A stretch of DNA of 64,000 bases from Lepas anatifera (lineage: Eukaryota; Arthropoda; Thecostraca; Lepadidae): contig JAOTON010001908.1 in NCBI GenBank assembly GCA_034440635.1, positions 62,001 to 126,000 on the forward strand. Reading direction: 5' to 3'. Each line of letters begins with the position of its first letter. The stretch's first letter is position 1. The position numbers were made by a program, and so were the translations under genes. A model generated the notes under the pieces. It saw only the letters and a program-made list of their open reading frames with translations, was not told the DNA's origin and did not search any database. This document shows, piece by piece, positions 56,095 through 64,000 of this stretch.

Positions 56095-58012
56095 AATTGT
56101 ATCGTTAAGATCAGGGTCATTGCTGTTGGGGGATCCAATCGCGTAGCCTTCGGGACTCAAGCTTCCGATCAGGGTCAAACTTGCTGAGCTGTGGTTCGGA
56201 ATCAGAGTCAATTTTGAAATGGGTCAATTTTTGCTTGAATCAGAGCTGAATCCATTCACTTTGGAATCTGGGTTGAGCCAGAGTCGACTCAATTGCTCGG
56301 CCAGATTAGTTGAGTCAGAACCGGAGTCATTCTCCAAGTCATCAATCAGACGGAGCTGAGTGGACCCAACAGCGTAATTTTTTCAATATGTATGCTGTAA
56401 ATGCTGAATGATTGAGTTAGCTTCTTAAATTGGAGAATACCATATTGTCGTTTAGTGATAGAAAGACTGCGTCAATCTATGACATGTTTTATAACCGGAT
56501 GATATTTTGGCTTTCACACAGGCTTGTTGAAGCGAATAAACCGATATAGTCTTTAATTTTTTAAGCACTTATATCCAGAGGATTGTTTACACATGCTGAA
56601 CGTTTCATTGGAGGTGCCAAGGTACTTCCAAACAGATAGAAATCCAGACCCCTTCGTATGCTCCCCTTGCAGCAGTTCCAAACCACAAATTCCCTGCCAA
56701 CAAAACAAAAACTGCAAGCTTCCTCACCACTTCGTAAAACGTTCAACCGTCGTGGTTTTTTATATCTCAGGGGAACATCGTACGCCTACCCCTACCACTA
56801 GGTGTGAAGGAGAAACCCCTCTCCTCCGCCCATATTTAACATCTTAACAACCTATAATCACCCTCCTTGGCCTAGCACTTCGGAATCTATGAGTTAAATT
56901 TTCAGTGAACTTCAAACAGACGGTAGAGATCTTTATGCTTAAAAATTACCCAGCATTAACAATGAACATGGAAGATGTGGTGTGCTGCAATTTGCTTCAG
57001 CTCAAAGTGGGTCTTTGTTGTGGTTAAGCTTATGATTTAACAGACTGCGAAAACTAGTTTCGATGATATCAAGTCTAGCTTTTGTTCCTTGGAATTTACA
57101 TTGGACAAAAGGATAATGTATAGATTTCAGCTCTCCAAAAGATCTTCTTTCTGGGCCTTTGAAACGGGTAAGCACTCTATTTAATCAGAACACCCATCGG
57201 GACTTGAAACCGTTTCTGGCTTCGAGTTCAAGCGCCTGGCCAATCAAATTCACGAAACAATGTATTGGATTTCTAGCGGAGCGGGTGCAAAGTCAACCCC
57301 TGTTGGGCCAATTCTCTGAGCCTGTAATATTTGTTTCTCGCAGCAAAGCAGTCTTGCATCAAAGAATGGTGGCAATATGCTGCAGTTCACTACCAAATCT
57401 GATAACAAATAAAGGCTCAGGAGAACAACAAGTATGTTTTAAGCCCCAAATAAAACAAAGGCGATCTTCAAGCAGACCAATGAAATGGAGCAATGCATGA
57501 ATGCTTCACGCTCATGAGTATGTTGGAATCGTTACCCTTCCTGATCCGAGTGCTCCAGGGATTACTAGGATATTTCTATTGACGTCTTAGGATATTTCTT
57601 AGGATACAACATTTCTTTTCAGATTACCTTTGACCTTATTTTTCTCAATTTTTCATTGCTTTCTTAAGATATTTCCGTTGATATCATGAAACACGTTTCG
57701 ACTTGCAAATTGAGAAAAACCACAGGGGTACACATGGGCGTATCCAGGTGGCATTAGCAGCTGGTCTATCGTTGAAGACTGCACTTTCTCATTGGTAAAA
57801 GTAGCTGGAATACTATTTTTCTTCATTCAGAGCGTATCCGTCTCAATGAGGCATTGCTATTTAACCGAGTATGGGTTCTGTAGAAGCCTGGTTTTGCACA
57901 CTCAAAAAGTCTCACCAATCGTCAGGTAGTTTCCCTTGGATGCCTTATCGGTTGAAAAGTGCAGACAACATTGGTGTGGAACAAAAACGTGCTAAAGTTA
58001 TGAAAATCACAT

Positions 58013-58084
58013 GGGCTCGTTTGGAATTCGAACCCGGGACTTCTGGCACCCAAAGTGAGAATCACACCCCTATAACAATAAGCT
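58013..58084 (-). pseudogene. tRNA-Pro(TGG) pseudogene, unit 4
   Basis: Same relic as in units 1-3. Confidence 0.75.
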
Positions 58085-58214
58085 GCGCTAGAAGAGGCAG
58101 AGCTTGCTCAACGATTACAGTTGTGACAAATATTAGCTATAAGTCTACACTCGCTGAGTGTCAGTTTCACTCCAGGAACATTTCGCCCAACCCGGTCCAG
58201 AAATGCTTATTCAT

Positions 58215-58286
58215 GGCTCGTTGGTCTAGGGGTATGATTCGCGCTTTGGGTGCGCGAGGTCCCGGGTTCAAATCCCGGACGAGCCC
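58215..58286 (+). tRNA. tRNA-Pro(TGG), unit 4 copy
   Basis: All stems perfectly paired, including CCGGG/CCCGG in the T-arm; 72 nt; anticodon TGG. This is the cleanest Pro(TGG) copy. Confidence 0.95.
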
Positions 58287-58311
58287 GGTGCTTTCTTCGA
58301 GCGGCGTTTGT

Positions 58312-59710
58312 AGCCATGACATGTATTTAGCGCGCACGCACACACACACACACACACATAAGTATGGTTAAAACGCACAACAGGAGATCAGCGTTTAAGT
58401 CAAGCGGCAGGCGCCGCACGAGACTCGTTAGATCAAACATGAGCACAGGCCGAGTAAAGTAACAAAGGGAAAGTGACGGGAAGAAGGTAAAGGAAGTGTC
58501 AAGAGACGTGAGGTACCGATGAGACAGTGAGACGGTGAGAGAGACGCAATACCGTGTCGGGCTGCGAGACCAGAGAAAACCAGCTCGGGCGGCGAAGCGA
58601 GCAACGCGGCGGTGACGGGTCCGCAGCGGCGGGGTGTGGGGGGGACGCAGGCGAGCTCGCCGGGATGCCACGGGGCACGCGTTCGCGCAAAGCAACGGAT
58701 TTAAGATTCCGACGCGGCCGGCCCGCGGGGACGCGGGAGCAGGTCGGTAGCGGCGCGGCGGACGTTGTTCGAGTACCGGGACCGGAGGAATGAGGAGAAA
58801 CAAGAACAAGGATAATCAGGCTTAAGACATACTGGAACATATCAATATCAAAAGCACACGGGTTATGGCTGAGTTGAGTTGGGAACAATCAGTACAACAG
58901 ATTAAGACAAGTTCTATTTTTCCCCAATAAGAAACTACACAGACGGACAAAAGAGAAGGAAGAGAATAGAGCAGATATTTTCGTTACAGTGCCATCTTGT
59001 ATGGACAACAGTAATATCATGTCGGAGTGTTGTATGAATATTTGTGTTGGTAACAAACATTAGTTCTCAGACGGTACACTGATTTTGCGCGGTTAAATAA
59101 GCGGCCAGGAAATCTCTGCAGCCTGTCAGCTGACTCCAGGTTAACACATTAACACATTAACAACCAGCGCCACCTATACTCCAACAGCCATTCGCAGTCG
59201 CGGGTGGCGCCGCCAAAGGTCGAAACTAGCGCCACCACGAACAGGCCCAGACAGTTGCCCCCACGCACCTGAACGCAGATAGTGAGTAGCATCACAGACA
59301 GGTAGTCCCGCACTGCCACTGCCACGTCATGATAATGACGTGACTGGATCAAACATCAGTGTAGAGCATGCATATGGACAATACAGATCCTAGCAAAAAA
59401 CCATCGCTGAAGGCAAGTTATGAGCGACAACAAATTTTGTAGACAGTCGAGTTGTTCCTCAGAGGCGAGCGGGTTGTAGGCAGGGGAATGTCGTCCCCAT
59501 TCCACTTCCTATGCATCTACACATTGCTCAGAGCGGGTGCTCCAAAAGATTTCAGCATCGGCCTTCGATTGTTATTTATCCCTGAAAATTATCGCACGTG
59601 ACAAAAATGTAGCTCAATGTTAATATCTCCAACCACGTAAGTTGACTGGTGATACCATAGTTGCCATTTATATACATTAGACAGGTAACAACTAATTCAA
59701 TCAGGCAGCA
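58312..59710. mobile_element. 1.4-kb insertion with 6-bp target duplication, unit 4
   Basis: GTTTGT stands at 58306-58311 and 59711-59716. It matches 50231-51636 apart from shorter CA and G tracts and a few base changes. It is the duplicate of that insertion and not an independent event, since its site and flanks are the same. Confidence 0.75.
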
Positions 59711-60044
59711 GTTTGTCACGGGTTTTCTGTCAATGAGGGTCAGGATCGAAGGAGGCTTCCTATCGCTTGTCCTGCGGGGGCCTCCATGTGGAAGGTCATA
59801 AAGGGGCTCTATTTCTAAGTGAGGGTCCTCCCTAGTTGCCGTTTATGCGACTGCTTTATAAGTGAAGGTACCTCCACGTAAATCGTTTAGTAGGCTTAGT
59901 TTGAGAGTGACCAATTTAGCTTAGTACAAATCAGTACAAAACCTCGCCAATTGTCAGGAGTTTTCCTCTGAATGTTGCATCGATTCTAATGAGCTGGCAA
60001 CATGGGAGTACGACGAAAGTGTACAGGAGTTATAAGTATAATTC

Positions 60045-60116
60045 GGGCTCGTCCGGGATTTGAACCCGGGACCTCTCGCACCCTAATCGAGAATCATACC
60101 CCTAGACCAACGAGCC
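60045..60116 (-). tRNA. tRNA-Pro(AGG), unit 4 copy, one stem mismatch
   Basis: As unit 3, but the base at the top of the anticodon stem is changed (CTCGA before the TTAGGGT loop), so the closing pair 31-39 becomes A-G. The remaining arms are intact. Confidence 0.87.
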
Positions 60117-60244
60117 GTGATATGAGTAAAAGGGCTTGCTAACCGACTTCAGTTGTGGCTCAGTCTCTTCATTAAAGTACACTACAAATCCAAGGCATAC
60201 TTCAGAACCATTTCGCCTACCCACCCAGATATATATATTCCCAT

Positions 60245-60312
60245 GGCTCTATGGGCTAGGGGATGATGCACCATTTGGGTGCGAGGTCCCGGGTTCAAAT
60301 TCCGGGTGGGCC
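60245..60312 (+). pseudogene. tRNA-Pro-derived pseudogene, unit 4
   Basis: Same relic as in units 2 and 3. Confidence 0.75.
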
Positions 60313-60714
60313 TAACATTTTCTTGGTCTGAATATTTTAGCGCTGATATTTCCAGTGATTTCCGTGGGGTAGTAAAATCCTCTCAAAGGGATATTGGGAG
60401 AATTGGCAATCACTGCTCTATGTCAATTTTTCGGATATTTCATTTCATGTGTTGGTGTTGGTGTCAAATGATTTTTAATGACGAGTGACTTAAAATATTG
60501 CGATTTCCAGGGTATACATGACTTAAAGCAGCGTATGGCACCAAAGCTAAAGATCCCGGGTTCACGTTCCGGCGGGGGAATCGGAGTATCACATGGTTCT
60601 TAAATTCCCTCGCAACCACATGCAGTTGGTGTCGCCATATACTCTTAGCAGTTGTTCCGTCGTTATTCAATTAGTGACTTGTTTTCTCACCCACTGTTTC
60701 CGACGGCAATGGCG

Positions 60715-60788
60715 GGCCGGTTAGCTCAGTTGGTTAGAGCGTCGTGCTAATAACGAGAATGTCGAGGGTTCGACCCCCACACTGGCCA
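60715..60788 (+). tRNA. tRNA-Ile(AAT), unit 4 copy, two stem mismatches
   Basis: Shares both stem mismatches with the unit 3 copy (CGAGA and GAGGG). Anticodon AAT, T4 terminator downstream. Confidence 0.8.
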
Positions 60789-61668
60789 CTGACCTTTTCA
60801 CCTGATGAAAGATGAGCTGCAGAGGTCTCTACACAGGGAGGTTGTGACAAATGCTTCTCCTGTTAGAACCGAGAAAACTCCGACTGGATGATGCCCAGGC
60901 ATGGAAGGCAAAGCACAGTCCCTCTAGCTATTTTTGGGAGCACTACTGAGGAAGTTCGCTAAGACTAAACTTGGAGCCAGTTTACGAGGGTTCAGCGTGA
61001 GCGGACGGGGAGACCTGAAAAAAACTACGCTGATTCCCTTTTTGTGGGGAGAGGAGGGACTCTGGTTCAGAAGCTGAAGGGTTGCGTTTCCCGCCTCCGC
61101 CCACCATATTCGTGAGCATAACGTCGCACAAACTGGCAGCGACATGTCTGCAACAGAAAAGGTATATATTTCATCAAATTTCGACAAGCTAACTTGAGAT
61201 GCAATCATTTCAATTATTTAGTACAATGTCCTCTTACGATGATCGATTCTGGAAACAAATCGACTGTCAGATAGGCATAAAAGTTGAATTACGTCCAGAA
61301 TCCCAATTTGGCACCGTCATAATTAGGGGAAATAAAAATTTAATTGCAAGAGCGGCGTCACAATAACGGCATATCCGGATTCGTGGTTAAAGGCTAGTGA
61401 AGGCTGTGAAGAAATTGACGGGTTGTTGTAATATTTACAAAAGTGACTGATGTAAAAATGATATGACGGCAGAGCCGGATCTAGATGAGTCATTGAGGGA
61501 ACAGGGAAGCCATAGTGAAAAACAATGCCTTTTCCAAAAAATATGGGAGTTTTGAGTGGGACATTTCCTTTTTATACACACCTCATGCACAGAAAACTTT
61601 TCCGAGGAGGAGGGCTTCGAGGCTCGAGCTTCCCACGCCATTGGTTGACAAGAGTCTTTGGCTATGCA

Positions 61669-62851
61669 TTAACCCTTTGCCCCGGTAGAGGGTACGAGCC
61701 ACCTTCGCCCTCGTGGGGAGGGGTTAAAAACCCGCCACGATCTCAAAAACTAAGAAAGCTCGAAAAAAGCGCAAAACGGCAATCGAAAGCTATTGAAATA
61801 TGATATCGAAAATACTTTTGTTAATTTTCTTGTCAGGTCAATATCAACGTCATCAGAGGTTAAAATGGGTCAAAATCGCTACTGTGAGGTGTACTAAGAA
61901 CACCTCATGTATTTCAGAGAGTATGAAAGCTAGAAACATTTCTTGAACACCATTCGAAAGCTCTTGAGTTGCTCGTTAATTACAGTGACTATGCTTGCCG
62001 GGTCAGGTCAAAGCCTAGAGAGCTGCAGGTCACTGAACATTGGGAATATTCTTGGGAATGTCCATAGCCACCAATGCATAAGGGCGTTTACTTTTTCGCT
62101 AATTACTTCCAAACGAAGCAAGATACAGCCATAGTTGATGCACCACCTCTCGTCACTACCAATCGAATGACATATGAAATCGCTATGCCAGGTTCAATCT
62201 ACAATTTGACCTTACCCAGGTCAACAGTTGACCCAACTTGACCTAGTATAGTCACGATGCATTTCATTGAACTTGCAGTGACCATACAACCAGTTTGGTG
62301 ACAAATTAAAATTCTATCTATGTTGATTCCAAATTTATAAAATAAAACACCGAAAATGTTTATTTGACCTAAGGTGACCTTTCAAAGGTCACAAGTACAA
62401 ATTTTTGGTATTAACTTCAAAAATGGTTTAATAAAAAGTCGTAACCTATGTCAGAAGTTGATTCCATCGATACCTCCTGAGAAAAGTGCTTTTCGTGGTT
62501 TTACCCATGTATTTGCAATAGCTGCTCTGTGCATGACCTTAGGTCATTAATATAAAAATCCCGAAACATATGTCGTGGCTCCTGGTAGGTCCAATATGTG
62601 GTATGAGTTTCACCTTGATCGATTAACCCTCCTTTTAGTTATGAAGCTGTAAGCATTTTTTCAGGTGATCCTCACTCACCTGGCCTGGTGACCTGACCTG
62701 ACATGACCTTGAGCTAGTGTTCTCAGGAAAGATGTAAAAATGGCGATGGAACAGCTACACTACGTTTGGCGGCGCTGGGGGCCCTGTGTTTAGGTCACTT
62801 CGGAAAAACCCGAGGGGGGGTTTAAAAGACCTCCACCTCGGCGAAGGTTAA
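61669..62851 (-). mobile_element. TTAA-flanked element T2, copy f (unit 4)
   Basis: TTAA stands at 61669-61672 and 62848-62851. Same structure as copies c-e, with a few more substitutions near its right end. Confidence 0.88.
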
Positions 62852-63175
62852 CCCATTAGCCTTTCCCTTGTAACTGCCGTTGCCCCCAGTGAAAAAGAGC
62901 TTTGGCCGTGCAAATTGATACAACTTTTTACCATCACACCTTACCGGCGCACGTGTGCCGAGGGTTTCATCAACAAGGGCCAAAGCATGGCGAGCAGGTC
63001 AGCTGAGAGTAACCGGTCATATATTCATGGATGCGAGCGCCTACAGTCCATCGAGTTTTTGATCCGACCGAAGGGGTCCTGGCTCAAACCCCATTACTAC
63101 GCCAAAGTATGGAGCGCCTGGAAAGAAGTCGTGACACGCAGCAACAAAAGGTCACGGCTCTGCCATCTTTATTCA

Positions 63176-63247
63176 GCGATGGTGATATAATGGTCAGCAT
63201 AGCTGCCTTCCAAGCAGTTGATCCGGGTTCGATTCCCGGCCATCGCA
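63176..63247 (+). tRNA. tRNA-Gly(TCC), unit 4 copy
   Basis: The anticodon stem is intact (GCAGT). One change in the D-arm/box A (GGTGATATAATGG for GGTGGTATAATGG). Downstream is a T5 run in GTATATTTTTAACC. Confidence 0.88.
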
Positions 63248-63319
63248 GAACGTATATTTTTAACCACCCATCAGCATCAGCTTTGCGAAGTCCCTCCGTA
63301 GAACGTAACGTTAACCAGC

Positions 63320-64000
63320 TTAACACGCGCATTGACGGGGGCGGGTACCCGCCCCCGTCGGGTTTTTCGGAGATAGTAGAAAAACGGCTGCGCGTAGCGC
63401 CGCCGTACTTGGTATACCTTTTCCCTCATCATTTTTACAACTTCTGTGAAAATTTTAAGGTTAGGTCATCTCAGGTCAGGTCACCAGTACAGGTCAAGTG
63501 ACCCGACCTCAAAAAAAGTTTAAGATAGCATAAGTCGGAGCAGGGTGAACTTATCCGATTGAAACTCATATCACATAATGGCCCCACAGAGTTCTCTAAA
63601 ATATGTTCCGGTATATTTGATATCGATGACCTAAGGTCAGGTACGAGGCATGACCTCTCCATTGGAAATACATGGGAAAAATGGTTTTTACGGAATAACT
63701 CAGTAACGGATGGTGATAGAGCATTTATTTTAGCTGCATTAGTCTCGCCTGGGCTTTTCGGTTCTAATGATATGCATTTTATATAATTTGACCCTGACCT
63801 GACCTCAGGTCAGGTCAAATCCCTTGATTTGATCTAGCAAGGTCAAATTATATATCACTCGATTCGGCTTGCTAAGAGGATTCATATAGTTCAAGTCGTT
63901 TTGCTCTATCTTTACTTGTTCAGATGTAATGGCCGAAAAACCTGAATTTACATGTTATCCCTATGACGGGCATGTTTTGACCTCTCGTGACCTTAAATGT
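63320..64000 (+). mobile_element. TTAA-flanked element T1, copy f (unit 4, truncated by window)
   Basis: TTAA at 63320-63323, then CACGCGCATTGACGGG and a perfect palindrome around GGGTACCC at 63335-63360. The GC palindrome is at 63385. The right end lies past base 64000. Confidence 0.9.

Larger units (their letters stand above)
49295..57376 (+). repeat. tRNA-bearing tandem unit, copy 3 (~8.08 kb)
   Basis: Same order as unit 2 plus a 1.4-kb insertion right after tRNA-Pro(TGG). It is nearly identical to unit 4, including shared mutations in tRNA-Ile. The stretch 56095-57376 carries no gene. Confidence 0.93.
57377..64000 (+). repeat. tRNA-bearing tandem unit, copy 4 (cut by window end)
   Basis: Nearly identical to unit 3 up to about 62000, including the 1.4-kb insertion. 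Toward its right end it is more like unit 1 in places: tRNA-Gly keeps GCAGT and the upstream text reads GAGCGCCTGG and GGTCACGGCTC as in unit 1. It runs off the window inside T1 copy f. Confidence 0.93.

Overview
This window is metazoan nuclear DNA made almost entirely of repeats. The evidence is eukaryote-type tRNA genes without encoded CCA and with metazoan-consensus sequence, Ty3/Gypsy and LINE retroelements, hAT and TTAA-flanked DNA elements, tRNA-derived SINEs, and no host protein gene that I can recognise. An invertebrate is likely and an arthropod plausible, but nothing here fixes the species. Most long open frames are low-complexity or shadow frames.

Layout. 1-2863: a decayed Gypsy gag-protease-RT frame (Gypsy-A, minus) cut by a TTAA-flanked element. 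3226-5670: a hAT element with 8-bp target duplications, carrying a nested TTAA element that itself carries a SINE. 5671-7430: AGGTCA-rich noncoding DNA. 7440-10490: a second decayed Gypsy (Gypsy-B, plus) with a SINE in its integrase, followed by a 24-bp minisatellite. 11205-20243: one decayed LINE (minus) split by a 5.8-kb hAT-like composite (11669-17496) that holds another TTAA element, a 20-bp-class satellite and four tandem copies of its own end. 20314-21495: a third TTAA family. 22705-23830: two more minisatellites. 23889-32427: a complete, probably young Gypsy element (Gypsy-C, minus) with two 822-bp LTRs, a 5-bp target duplication, and gag and pol frames with all catalytic residues. 32443-35463: an inverted-repeat element and a fourth TTAA family with long inverted repeats.

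35866-64000: four tandem copies of a 6.7-8.1-kb unit. Each unit carries tRNA-Pro(TGG), tRNA-Pro(AGG), tRNA-Ile(AAT) and tRNA-Gly(TCC), two tRNA-Pro pseudogenes and two TTAA elements. The last two units also share a 1.4-kb insertion with a 6-bp target duplication, so the insertion came before their duplication. The four tRNA sets decay in different places.

The most unusual signal is the set of TTAA-flanked non-autonomous elements (families T1-T4). They look unrelated end to end but share one plan: a TTAA duplication; short terminal repeats; a G-run/palindrome/C-run block whose palindrome differs by family; a small T-loop hairpin; a GC palindrome about 65 bp inside the end; a doubled terminal motif at the other end; and a body packed with the nuclear-receptor half-site AGGTCA/TGACCT. 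I found no transposase for them here. All counts are by eye.
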